Below are positions 54,971-64,000 of a stretch of 64,000 nucleotides of DNA, in pieces. The DNA is from Roseateles_B sp051857535. Lineage in GTDB: Bacteria; Pseudomonadota; Gammaproteobacteria; Burkholderiales; Burkholderiaceae_C. The DNA lies in contig NZ_JBPZGY010000002.1 of the NCBI RefSeq assembly GCF_051857535.1, forward strand, positions 1 to 64,000, written 5' to 3'. The notes beneath the pieces were generated by a model that was not told the DNA's origin, did not search any database, and saw nothing but the letters and a program-made list of their open reading frames with translations. How positions within the stretch are numbered: the first letter of the stretch is position 1; each line of letters begins with the position of its first letter. A program made the translations under genes and the position numbers.

Positions 54971-55873
54971 ATGAGCCCCTCCCCAGACCTTCGCCCCGCC
55001 CATCTGCATGCTGCCGGCCTGGGGGAGTCCCCGCTGTGGCATGCGCAGGAGCAGGCGCTTTACTGGCTGGACATCCCCGGCAAGGAGCTGTTGCGCCTGC
55101 GATCCGATGGTCAGACCCTGGACCGCTGGCCTCTCCCGGCCGAGCCCGGCTGCATTGCGCGCCGGGCCAGCGGTGGCCTGCTGTTGGCGCGCCGCGACGG
55201 CGTGCATGCCTTTGATCCTTCGACGGGGGGCTCCGAGCTGCTGCTGTCGCCGCCCTACGACCCGGCTCGCCAACGCTTCAACGACGGCAAGGCCGATCCG
55301 CAGGGGCGCTGGTGGATAGGTGGCATCGACGACGCGCGGGCCCCCGAGGCCTTCTTCTATCGCCTCGATGTGCACGGCTGCCAGGCCCTGATCCCTGGCG
55401 TGAGCACCGGCAATGGCCTGGCCTTCAGTCCGGACGGTCGCAAGCTCTACTGCTCTGACACCAAGGCCCACACGATCTATGTACGGGACTACGAGCCCGC
55501 CACCGGGGTGCCTGGCGAGGCGCGCGTGCTGGCGCGCTTCGCGCCGCGCGAGGCCTCGCAGCCCCTGTCCTCCTATGGCGGCCGGCCGGACGGTGCGGCC
55601 ATGGATGTCGAGGGCGCCTACTGGGTCGCCCTGTTCGAGGGGCAGCGGCTGCTGCGCCTGTCGCCGGATGGTGGCGTGCTGGCCGAGGTGTCTCTGCCTG
55701 TGCGCTGCCCCACCATGCCCGCCTTCGGAGGGCCGGACTTGCGCACCCTGTTCATCACGACCGCACGCCAGGGGCGGCCGGCGGAAGAGCTGGCCGGGCA
55801 GCCGTGGGCGGGCTGTGTGCTGCAACTGCGGGTGGATGTGCCCGGCCTGCCGGTGCCTGCGGTGGCTCTGTAG
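54971..55873 (+). CDS. SMP-30/gluconolactonase-family protein
   Basis: The 300-residue six-bladed propeller has the metal-binding set: Glu in LGESPLWHAQEQALYWLD, Asn in STGNGLAFSPDGRKLYCSDT and Asp in GRPDGAAMDVEGAYWVALFE. It should hydrolyse sugar lactones such as gluconolactone. The reading frame starts at ATG 54,971 and ends 215 bp before the ATP synthase genes. Confidence 0.92.
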   Translation: MSPSPDLRPAHLHAAGLGESPLWHAQEQALYWLDIPGKELLRLRSDGQTLDRWPLPAEPGCIARRASGGLLLARRDGVHAFDPSTGGSELLLSPPYDPARQRFNDGKADPQGRWWIGGIDDARAPEAFFYRLDVHGCQALIPGVSTGNGLAFSPDGRKLYCSDTKAHTIYVRDYEPATGVPGEARVLARFAPREASQPLSSYGGRPDGAAMDVEGAYWVALFEGQRLLRLSPDGGVLAEVSLPVRCPTMPAFGGPDLRTLFITTARQGRPAEELAGQPWAGCVLQLRVDVPGLPVPAVAL

Positions 55874-56048
55874 GCGAGCCTGGTCGTCGCTCCGCAGGTG
55901 TGGCAAGGTCTGCCGCCTGCCTCAGTGCTGGGCGCCTGAGCGTCGTTCTGGTGCGTGCCAATGACAAAAGGCACTTGCCGGACCTTGTCAAGGGCAAGCC
56001 CTGATGCATTGTTGGGCGTCTGTTAAGTGCCTGTAAGGGGAAACCACA

Positions 56049-56054
56049 TATAAT
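56049..56054 (+). promoter_or_regulatory. -10 box before the ATP synthase operon
   Basis: A perfect TATAAT lies 34 bp before the first start codon of the atp operon. No good -35 hexamer stands at the normal distance, so it is a candidate only. Confidence 0.5.
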
Positions 56055-56087
56055 CTTTGGGTTTTGCCGATCGACCCCCAAGGATCC

Positions 56088-56660
56088 GTGAGCTCCGAAC
56101 CGCATGACGCCGCCAAGGCCGACAAAGCCTCAGCGACCCATGCAGCGACCCCTGCTGCGCAGCAGTCCACGCCGCAGGCTCCTGCCGTGCCTACCGGCGT
56201 GCGCCCTGATCCATGGAATGAAGACGGCGAGGAAGATTTCAAGGCCCGTGAGCCCCTGACGCCTGAAGAGGCGGCAGCCTGGCGGGCCCGGCACCGAGCG
56301 ACGTCGCCCTGGCGTGTGGTCTTGTTCCAGGGGGTGGCGGCGGTGCTGATGGTGGTGCTGTGGACCCTATTCGGGTCGGCCCGCCATGGACTGTCGGCGC
56401 TGTTCGGCGCCTTGGCCGTGGTCGGTCCCAATGCCTTGATGGCATGGGGGACGACCCGGCGCCCGGCCACGATGGCGGGAGCTGCATTGCTCTCCCTGAT
56501 GGTCTGGGAGCTGATCAAGATTCTCTTGGTCGCCGTCATCCTGTTGGCGGTGATCAAAGGGGTGCCTGACCTGCGTTGGCCGGCTCTGCTGCTGACCATG
56601 GTCGTGTGCCTCAAGGTTTATTGGCTGGTCCTGCTTCGGTGGGGCCGAAACAAAAATTAG
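56088..56660 (+). CDS. atpI: ATP synthase subunit I
   Basis: The 190-residue protein has a long Ala/Pro-rich disordered N-terminus (~65 residues, unusual in length) and four membrane helices (VVLFQGVAAVLMVVLWTLF, LFGALAVVGPNALMAW, LIKILLVAVILLAVI, LLTMVVCLKVYWLVLL). AtpI helps assemble the c-ring. A GTG start at 56,088 with AAGGA upstream was chosen; a TTG at 56,064 is in frame. It precedes atpB by 14 bp. Confidence 0.85.
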   Translation: MSSEPHDAAKADKASATHAATPAAQQSTPQAPAVPTGVRPDPWNEDGEEDFKAREPLTPEEAAAWRARHRATSPWRVVLFQGVAAVLMVVLWTLFGSARHGLSALFGALAVVGPNALMAWGTTRRPATMAGAALLSLMVWELIKILLVAVILLAVIKGVPDLRWPALLLTMVVCLKVYWLVLLRWGRNKN

Positions 56661-56674
56661 ACGGAACCCTGAAC

Positions 56675-57553
56675 ATGGCAGCAGAAGGACACGCGCCGAC
56701 CGCAGGTGAGTACATCACTCACCACTTGCAGCACTGGCAGAAGAACTTTGCTCTGGTGGACCAGAAGCAGCAAGGCATCGTCGATTTCAGCGTCTTCAAC
56801 CTGGACTCGCTGATCTATTCCGTCGTGCTGGGCTTCCTGGCCGTCTTTTTCCTGTGGCGTGCTGCCCGCAAGGCGACCTCCGGCGTGCCGGGCCGCTTCC
56901 AGGCTGCCGTCGAGATCCTGGTCGAGATGGTGGACAACCAGGCCAAGGGCGTGATCCACAACGAGAAGAGCCGCAAGCTCGTGGGCCCCGTCGCCCTGAC
57001 CGTGTTCGTGTGGATCTTCTTCATGAATGCCATGGACATGCTGCCGGTCGACATGCTGCCCTGGATGTGGGGTGAGTACGTCGCCTCCACCGGCCATGAC
57101 CCGCACCACGCCTACATGCGCGTCGTGCCCACGGCCGACCTGTCGACCACGCTGAGCATGTCCACCTTCGTGCTCATGCTCTGCCTGTTCTACAACATCA
57201 AGATCAAGGGCCTGGGCGGCTGGGGGCACGAGCTGATCTCCGCACCCTTTGGCGCTCACCCCGCGCTGTGGCCCTTCAACTTCGCCATGCAGATGATCGA
57301 GTTCCTGGCCAAGACCGTGTCCCACGGCATGCGTCTGTTCGGGAACATGTTCGCCGGCGAACTCGTGTTCATGCTGATCGCCCTGATGGGTGGCGGCTGG
57401 GCGCTGACGGGCACGGGCATCGGCCTGGCCATCGGCCATGTCATTGCCGGCACCGTCTGGACCCTGTTCCACATCCTCGTGATCGTGCTGCAGGCCTTCA
57501 TCTTCATGATGCTGACGCTGATCTACATCGGCCAGGCCCATGACGCGCACTGA
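56675..57553 (+). CDS. atpB: ATP synthase Fo subunit a
   Basis: The 292-residue membrane protein forms the proton path against the c-ring. The essential Arg is in SHGMRLFGNMFAGELVFML, and HVIAGTVWTLFHILVIVLQA and FIFMMLTLIYIGQA form the last helices. Length and layout are those of betaproteobacterial AtpB. Confidence 0.96.
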   Translation: MAAEGHAPTAGEYITHHLQHWQKNFALVDQKQQGIVDFSVFNLDSLIYSVVLGFLAVFFLWRAARKATSGVPGRFQAAVEILVEMVDNQAKGVIHNEKSRKLVGPVALTVFVWIFFMNAMDMLPVDMLPWMWGEYVASTGHDPHHAYMRVVPTADLSTTLSMSTFVLMLCLFYNIKIKGLGGWGHELISAPFGAHPALWPFNFAMQMIEFLAKTVSHGMRLFGNMFAGELVFMLIALMGGGWALTGTGIGLAIGHVIAGTVWTLFHILVIVLQAFIFMMLTLIYIGQAHDAH

Positions 57554-57574
57554 TTGAAGACCTTCAGTCGGGCA

Positions 57575-57622
57575 CCTCTTTCTTTCTCGTTTCCTTTCTT
57601 TCTTTTCTAACCTCTTCAGGAG
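57575..57622 (+). promoter_or_regulatory. pyrimidine tract and Shine-Dalgarno of atpE
   Basis: A run of C and T broken by one G covers 57,575-57,608 and is followed by AGGAG (57,618-57,622), six bases before the atpE start. A U-rich stretch at this place is the known translational enhancer of E. coli atpE, which raises c-subunit output; the same role is likely here. Confidence 0.65.
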
Positions 57623-57628
57623 CACAAA

Positions 57629-57877
57629 ATGGAAAACATCCTCGGCCTCGTGGCACTGGCTTGCGGCATCATCGTTGGTCTGGGCGCTATCGGCGCTTCC
57701 ATCGGCATCGCGCTGATGGGTGGCAAGTTCCTGGAGTCCTCCGCTCGCCAGCCCGAGCTGATGAACGAACTGCAAACCAAGATGTTCATTCTGGCCGGCC
57801 TGATCGACGCTGCCTTCCTGATCGGCGTCGCTATCGCTCTGCTGTTCGCCTTCGCAAACCCCTTCGTCCTGCGCTAA
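57629..57877 (+). CDS. atpE: ATP synthase Fo subunit c
   Basis: The 82-residue hairpin protein has helix one with GAIGASIGIALMGG, the polar loop RQPE (40-43) and helix two with the proton-binding Asp60 in ILAGLIDAAFLIG. Asp rather than Glu and the lack of sodium ligands indicate a proton-driven ring. Confidence 0.97.
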   Translation: MENILGLVALACGIIVGLGAIGASIGIALMGGKFLESSARQPELMNELQTKMFILAGLIDAAFLIGVAIALLFAFANPFVLR

Positions 57878-57887
57878 TCCGCTCGAA

Positions 57888-57906
57888 ACCTTTCACGACT
57901 GAAAGG
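57888..57906 (+). promoter_or_regulatory. hairpin over the atpF ribosome binding site
   Basis: CCTTTC (57,888-57,893) pairs with GAAAGG (57,901-57,906) around a 7-base loop. The right arm contains the atpF Shine-Dalgarno AAAGGA, so folding would lower atpF translation or mark a processing point between the high-output atpE and lower-output atpF. Confidence 0.5.
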
Positions 57907-57914
57907 ATCGTGCC

Positions 57915-58385
57915 GTGAATATCAACGCAAGCCTTTTCATTCAGTGGATCCCGTTCGCAGTGCTCGTGTTCGTCACGATGCGCTTCATCTGGCCGCCGAT
58001 CACCAAGGCCCTGGACGAGCGTGCAGGCAAGATCCGCGAGGGTCTGGCTGCCGCCGACAAGGCCAAGGCTGAGCTGGCCACCGCCAACAAGGCGGCCGAT
58101 GAGCAACGGGCCATTGCGCGCAACGAGACCACCAAGCTGCTGGCTGACGCTGAAAAGCGCGCCGCTGCCATCGTGGACGAGGCCAAGAAGCGTGCTGAAG
58201 AAGAAGGCGCCAAGATCGTGGCCGCTGCCAAGGCGGAAGCCGAGCAGCAGGCCACCCGTGCCCGCGAGGCCCTGCGCGAGCAGGTCGCCGTGCTGGCCGT
58301 GAAGGGCGCCGAGCAAATTCTGCAGCGCGAGGTCAATGCCAGCGTGCACGCCGAATTGCTGGGCCGTCTGAAGACGGAGCTGTAA
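57915..58385 (+). CDS. atpF: ATP synthase Fo subunit b
   Basis: The 156-residue protein has one N-terminal membrane helix (LFIQWIPFAVLVFVTMRFIW) and a long Ala/Lys/Glu-rich coiled coil that links Fo to F1. A GTG start at 57,915 is used. It lies 2 bp before atpH. Confidence 0.95.
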   Translation: MNINASLFIQWIPFAVLVFVTMRFIWPPITKALDERAGKIREGLAAADKAKAELATANKAADEQRAIARNETTKLLADAEKRAAAIVDEAKKRAEEEGAKIVAAAKAEAEQQATRAREALREQVAVLAVKGAEQILQREVNASVHAELLGRLKTEL

Positions 58386-58387
58386 TC

Positions 58388-58921
58388 ATGGCTGAGCTCG
58401 CCACCATTGCACGCCCCTACGCTGAGGCGCTCTATCAGGTCGCGAAGAAGCACGATGTGAAGGCCTGGGGTCAGGCGCTTGATGCGCTGGCCCTGGTCGC
58501 ACAGGATGCTGACCTGCGCTCGTTCGCCGACAACCCCAAGGTCACCGCCGAGCAGGTGTTCGTCATCATGACGGCCGCCGCCAAGCAGACCCTGGCACCG
58601 GAGCTGCAGAACTTCCTGCGCGCGGTGATCGACAACGGCCGCCTCTCGGCCCTGCCGGCAGTCGTGGAGCAGTTCCACGCGCTTGCCAATGCAGCTGCCG
58701 GCGTCGCCGATGCGCAGATCTTCAGTGCCTATCCGATCGAGCCGGCCCAGTTGGCGGACGTGGTCGCGACGCTGGAAAAGCGCTTCGGTCGCAAGCTCGA
58801 AGCCCATGTTCAGCTGGAGCCCGCTCTCATCGGCGGTATCCGGGTGGTGGTTGGCGATGAGGTGCTCGACACCTCCGTCAAGGCCCGCCTGGACCGCATG
58901 AAAGTGGCGCTCACCGCTTAA
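58388..58921 (+). CDS. atpH: ATP synthase F1 subunit delta
   Basis: The 177-residue protein has the OSCP/delta layout: TIARPYAEALYQVAKKHD at the N-terminus and VQLEPALIGGIRVVVGDEVL near the C-terminus. It caps F1 and binds the b subunits. Length is standard. Confidence 0.95.
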   Translation: MAELATIARPYAEALYQVAKKHDVKAWGQALDALALVAQDADLRSFADNPKVTAEQVFVIMTAAAKQTLAPELQNFLRAVIDNGRLSALPAVVEQFHALANAAAGVADAQIFSAYPIEPAQLADVVATLEKRFGRKLEAHVQLEPALIGGIRVVVGDEVLDTSVKARLDRMKVALTA

Positions 58922-59006
58922 GCACCAGCGCGAAGACACCTTATCCGATTCATCCCTGTGTCACCCGCGCTCTGGCAACAGACGCCCGACCAGATGGGAG
59001 CAAGCA

Positions 59007-60560
<1,554 letters not shown>

Positions 60561-60615
60561 GCAACCATGACCGGGTGCGAACCTCGGTGAGCACCCGGCC
60601 CTAACAGGAGAAATC

Positions 60616-61488
60616 ATGGCAGCAGGCAAGGAAATTCGCGGCAAGATCAAGTCGGTCGAGAACACCAAGAAGATCACCAAGGCCATGGAGATGGTCGCGG
60701 CATCCAAGATGCGCAAGGCGCAGGACCGGATGCGTGCGGCCCGTCCCTACAGCGACAAGATCGGCAACATCGCTGCCAATCTGTCCAAGGCCAACCCCGA
60801 GTACCAGCACGCCTTCATGGTCAGGAATGACCAGGCGAAGTCGGCCGGTTTCGTGGTGGTCACGACGGACAAGGGTCTGTGCGGCGGCTTGAACACCAAT
60901 CTGTTGCGTGCGGTCACCACCAAGCTGAAGGACATCGAGTCCGCGGGTCAGAAGGCCGAGGTCGTTGCCATCGGCAACAAGGGCCTGGGCTTCATGAACC
61001 GCATCGGCGCCAAGGTCGTGGCCCATGCCACGCAGCTGGGCGACCAGCCGCACGTCGAGAAGCTGATCGGCCCCGTCAAGGTGCTGCTGGACAAGTACGC
61101 CGTCGGCGAGCTGTCCGCCGTCTACCTCTGCTACACCCGCTTCATCAACACGATGAAGCAGGAGCCGGTGGTGCAGCAACTGCTGCCCCTGTCGGCTGAG
61201 GACATGCAGACGGACCAGGCCTCGCACAGCTGGGACTACCTCTACGAGCCCGACGCCGCCACCGTCATCGACGAGCTGCTGGTGCGCTACACCGAGGCCC
61301 TGGTCTACCAGGCCGTCGCCGAGAACATGGCGTCCGAGCAATCGGCGCGCATGGTGGCCATGAAGGCCGCCACTGACAACGCAGGCACCCTGATCGGTGA
61401 GCTGAAGCTGGTCTACAACAAGACCCGCCAGGCCGCGATCACGAAGGAGCTGAGCGAGATCGTCAGCGGCGCCGCCGCCGTGGGCTGA
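60616..61488 (+). CDS. atpG: ATP synthase F1 subunit gamma
   Basis: The 290-residue rotor subunit has the N-terminal KEIRGKIKSVENTKKITKAM and the C-terminal helix AALKAATDN-like segment (VAMKAATDNAGTLIGELKLV, YNKTRQAAITKELSEIVSGA). AGGAG stands before the ATG at 60,616. Confidence 0.96.
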   Translation: MAAGKEIRGKIKSVENTKKITKAMEMVAASKMRKAQDRMRAARPYSDKIGNIAANLSKANPEYQHAFMVRNDQAKSAGFVVVTTDKGLCGGLNTNLLRAVTTKLKDIESAGQKAEVVAIGNKGLGFMNRIGAKVVAHATQLGDQPHVEKLIGPVKVLLDKYAVGELSAVYLCYTRFINTMKQEPVVQQLLPLSAEDMQTDQASHSWDYLYEPDAATVIDELLVRYTEALVYQAVAENMASEQSARMVAMKAATDNAGTLIGELKLVYNKTRQAAITKELSEIVSGAAAVG

Positions 61489-61536
61489 TCGCAGCAGACG
61501 CAGCAGCAAAAGTTTTGGAATTGAAGGAACGAAAAA

Positions 61537-62949
61537 ATGGCTAACACTCAATCAGTGGGCAAGATCGTTCAGTGCATCGGCGCCGTGGTGGACGTGGAAT
61601 TCCCGCGTGACCAGATGCCCAAGGTGTACGACGCCTTGAAGATGGAAGGTTCCGCCCTGACGCTGGAAGTTCAGCAGCAGCTGGGCGACGGCGTGGTGCG
61701 TACCATCGCCCTGGGTTCGTCCGACGGCCTGCGCCGCGGCACCGAGGTCTACAACACCGGCGACACCATCAAGGTGCCGGTGGGCAAGGCCACCCTGGGT
61801 CGCATCATGGACGTGCTGGGCAACCCCATCGACGAGCGTGGTGAGGTGTCCTCGGAGCTGACCGCTTCGATCCACCGTGCCGCTCCCTCGTACGACGAGC
61901 TGAGCCCCTCGCAGGACCTGCTGGAAACCGGCATCAAGGTGATCGACCTGATCTGCCCGTTCGCCAAGGGCGGCAAGGTGGGTCTGTTCGGTGGCGCCGG
62001 CGTGGGCAAGACCGTGAACATGATGGAGCTCATCAACAACATCGCCAAGGCTCACTCGGGCCTGTCGGTGTTCGCTGGTGTGGGCGAGCGTACCCGTGAG
62101 GGCAACGACTTCTATCACGAGATGGCCGATTCGGGCGTCGTGAACCTGGAGAACCTGGGCGAGTCCAAGGTGTCCATGGTCTACGGCCAGATGAACGAGC
62201 CCCCGGGCAACCGTCTGCGCGTGGCCCTGACCGGCCTGACCATCGCCGAGTCCTTCCGTGACGAAGGCCGTGACGTGCTGTTCTTCGTGGACAACATCTA
62301 CCGCTACACCCTGGCCGGTACCGAAGTGTCCGCACTGCTGGGCCGCATGCCTTCCGCCGTGGGCTACCAGCCGACGCTGGCCGAGGAAATGGGCCGTCTG
62401 CAGGAGCGCATCACCTCGACCAAGGTCGGTTCGATCACCTCCATCCAGGCCGTGTACGTGCCTGCCGATGACTTGACCGACCCGTCCCCCGCCACGACCT
62501 TCGCCCACTTGGACGCCACCGTCGTGCTGTCGCGTGACATCGCCGCCCTGGGTATCTACCCCGCCGTGGATCCGCTGGACTCGACCTCGCGTCAAGTGGA
62601 CCCGAACGTGGTCGGCGAAGAGCACTACACGACCACCCGCGCCGTCCAGCAAGTGCTGCAGCGCTACAAGGAACTGCGCGACATCATCGCGATCCTGGGC
62701 ATGGACGAGCTGTCTCCCGAAGACAAGCTGGCCGTGGCCCGCGCTCGCAAGATCCAGCGTTTCCTGTCGCAGCCCTTCCACGTGGCCGAAGTGTTCACCG
62801 GCTCGCCCGGCAAGTACGTGCCCCTGAAGGAAACCATCCGCGGCTTCAAGATGATTGTGGCTGGCGAGTGCGATCACCTGCCGGAGCAGGCGTTCTACAT
62901 GGTCGGGACCATCGACGAAGCCTTCGAAAAAGCGAAGAAGCTGCAGTAA
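61537..62949 (+). CDS. atpD: ATP synthase F1 subunit beta
   Basis: The 470-residue catalytic subunit has P-loop GGAGVGKT, the catalytic Glu context GERTREGNDFYHEM, and the DELSEED-like loop, here MDELSPEDKLAV. Standard length. Confidence 0.97.
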   Translation: MANTQSVGKIVQCIGAVVDVEFPRDQMPKVYDALKMEGSALTLEVQQQLGDGVVRTIALGSSDGLRRGTEVYNTGDTIKVPVGKATLGRIMDVLGNPIDERGEVSSELTASIHRAAPSYDELSPSQDLLETGIKVIDLICPFAKGGKVGLFGGAGVGKTVNMMELINNIAKAHSGLSVFAGVGERTREGNDFYHEMADSGVVNLENLGESKVSMVYGQMNEPPGNRLRVALTGLTIAESFRDEGRDVLFFVDNIYRYTLAGTEVSALLGRMPSAVGYQPTLAEEMGRLQERITSTKVGSITSIQAVYVPADDLTDPSPATTFAHLDATVVLSRDIAALGIYPAVDPLDSTSRQVDPNVVGEEHYTTTRAVQQVLQRYKELRDIIAILGMDELSPEDKLAVARARKIQRFLSQPFHVAEVFTGSPGKYVPLKETIRGFKMIVAGECDHLPEQAFYMVGTIDEAFEKAKKLQ

Positions 62950-63116
62950 GACTTCGCATACGACGCGCTGGCGTCGTTGCCGTGCTCGCCGGACTCGCAG
63001 TCTGGCTGTGCGTGGCGCCTAGCCAGCGCGCCGTCTGCTCGCTTCCTGCAGCTTCTTACTCGTGATGAAGACCGGGAAGCAGACTTACTTCAACTTCAAC
63101 GCTAGAAAGATTGAAC

Positions 63117-63533
63117 ATGGCAACCATTCATGTTGACGTGGTGTCCGCCGAGGAGAGCATCTTCTCGGGCGAGGCCAAGTTCGTCGCGTTGCCGGGTGAA
63201 GGTGGTGAGCTGGGCATCCTGCCGCAGCACACGCCGCTGATCACCCGCATCAAGCCCGGCGCGGTGCGCATCCAGCGTGCTGACAACGGCCAGGAAGAGT
63301 TCGTGTTCGTGGCCGGTGGCATTCTGGAAGTGCAGCCGAACCGCGTGACCGTGCTGGCTGACACCGCCATCCGCGGCAAGGACCTGGACGAAGCCAAGGC
63401 CACCGAGGCCAAGAAGCTGGCCGAGGAAGCGATGAAGAACGCCAAGAGCGACATCGACTTCGCCAAGGCACAAGGCGAATTCGCAGCCATGGCCGCCCAG
63501 ATCGCCGCCCTGCGCAAGTTCCGCAAGAAGTGA
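63117..63533 (+). CDS. atpC: ATP synthase F1 subunit epsilon
   Basis: The 138-residue subunit has the N-terminal beta sandwich (VDVVSAEESIFSGEAKFVAL, GELGILPQHTPLITRIKPG) and the C-terminal helical hairpin that regulates hydrolysis. ATG 63,117 was chosen over the TTG at 63,111. It follows atpD by 167 bp, the longest gap in the operon. Confidence 0.95.
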   Translation: MATIHVDVVSAEESIFSGEAKFVALPGEGGELGILPQHTPLITRIKPGAVRIQRADNGQEEFVFVAGGILEVQPNRVTVLADTAIRGKDLDEAKATEAKKLAEEAMKNAKSDIDFAKAQGEFAAMAAQIAALRKFRKK

Positions 63534-63586
63534 GGCCCGCCGCCTTCAGCGAGCCTGCGGGTTGCTGAACGGCGGTTCTCTACCGG

Positions 63587-63622
63587 CGCCCGCCGACGCA
63601 AGTCCGGCGGGCGTTGTCTTTT
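63587..63622 (+). terminator. rho-independent terminator of the atp operon
   Basis: CGCCCGCCG (63,587-63,595) and CGGCGGGCG (63,605-63,613) form a perfect 9-bp stem followed by TTGTCTTTT, 53 bp after the atpC stop. Confidence 0.85.
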
Positions 63623-63701
63623 CCCTCGCCCGATTTCAGCCGATTTCAGCTGAAGCGCTCCGGCGCTCCGCAGCGTCCCACGCCATCCACAGGTTTCCGC
63701 C

Positions 63702-64000
63702 ATGCCAACGCCCATCGCCCTGACCCGCCACCACGGCCTCGAAGCCCTGGAACTCGTCGCGCCCGATGGCGCCCGCGCGGTCCTGCTGCTGCATGGCGCG
63801 CACCTGACTTCCTGGATCCCCGCGGGTGGGGAGGAGCAGCTGTACCTCTCGCCCCGCAGCGCCTTCGCCACAGGCCAGGCCATCCGCGGTGGCGTGCCGC
63901 TGATCTTTCCGCAGTTCAGCGCGCGCGGCCCGCTGATGCGCCATGGCTTCGCCCGCACCAAGCCCTGGCAGTTGCTGCAGGCCGAGCAGGGCGCCGATGA
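63702..64000 (+). CDS. D-hexose-6-phosphate mutarotase, 5' part
   Basis: The frame opens with ATG at 63,702 and runs off the window after 99 complete codons. The translation shows the YeaD-like aldose 1-epimerase pattern (VLLLHGAHLTSWIPAG, LYLSPRSAFATGQAIRGGVP, LIFPQFSARGPLMRHGFART), with the sugar-phosphate-binding Arg and His expected in this family. It interconverts anomers of glucose-6-phosphate. Confidence 0.85.
   Translation, partial: MPTPIALTRHHGLEALELVAPDGARAVLLLHGAHLTSWIPAGGEEQLYLSPRSAFATGQAIRGGVPLIFPQFSARGPLMRHGFARTKPWQLLQAEQGAD

Noticed and set aside
57888..57906. atpE-atpF hairpin as a terminator
   Set aside because: No T tract follows, and termination here would remove most of the ATP synthase subunits; a translational or processing role is more likely.

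Overview
The window is high-GC DNA whose gene set fits a Burkholderiales betaproteobacterium of the Rubrivivax/Roseateles/Leptothrix kind. The evidence is an atpIBEFHAGDC operon, a TorF-type porin-glnK-amtB operon behind a sigma-54 promoter, the proteobacterial (non-E. coli) type of glutamate-cysteine ligase with gshB nearby, kup, and a comM/yifB start next to these genes. No rRNA or tRNA gene was recognised.

Bases 1 to about 21,112 look like the right-hand part of a genomic island. The island ends inside comM (yifB): the first ~66 codons of that gene (21,116-21,313, minus strand) run into unrelated DNA. The rest of comM is not in the window, so the other island end lies to the left. Cargo, left to right: a HEPN-like ORF; a three-gene export operon (trypsin-like protease, lipoprotein, Tat-exported tyrosinase) with a 22-bp perfect palindrome upstream; a Gabija-type pair (GajA-like OLD/TOPRIM ATPase-nuclease and GajB-like UvrD helicase); a short gene remnant; then a large module that I cannot match to a named system. 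The module has a 1,622-residue NERD-pseudokinase-kinase-superfamily 1 helicase protein, a co-translated winged-helix protein, and a convergent gene with a PD-(D/E)xK nuclease signature under its own inverted-repeat operator. A secreted S1/P1 nuclease, two small Xre regulators and three small ORFs (one broken by an in-frame TGA) follow.

From 21.1 to 56 kb the DNA is host backbone: MipA/OmpV protein, LytTR two-component pair, nitrogen operon (TorF-type porin, glnK, amtB), beta-propeller protein, response regulators, gshA, kup, hybrid CHASE/PAS histidine kinase, benE, gshB, a chitinase with a long Pro-Thr linker, P450 and AraC regulator, uup, GGDEF cyclase, a MocR-controlled amino-acid cluster (racemase, aminotransferase, GNAT, PhzF, VOC, AlaX), cytochrome c' and b561, GNAT and an SMP-30 lactonase. 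Two unusual repeats sit here: an 11-bp tandem array at the uup stop codon and a 119-bp, 4.3-copy tandem array that starts inside the 3' end of the alaX-type gene.

From 56 to 63.6 kb is the complete F1Fo ATP synthase operon, closed by a strong terminator. A truncated hexose-6-phosphate mutarotase gene follows at the window edge.

All calls come from reading the sequence by eye; no database search, alignment or structure prediction was run.
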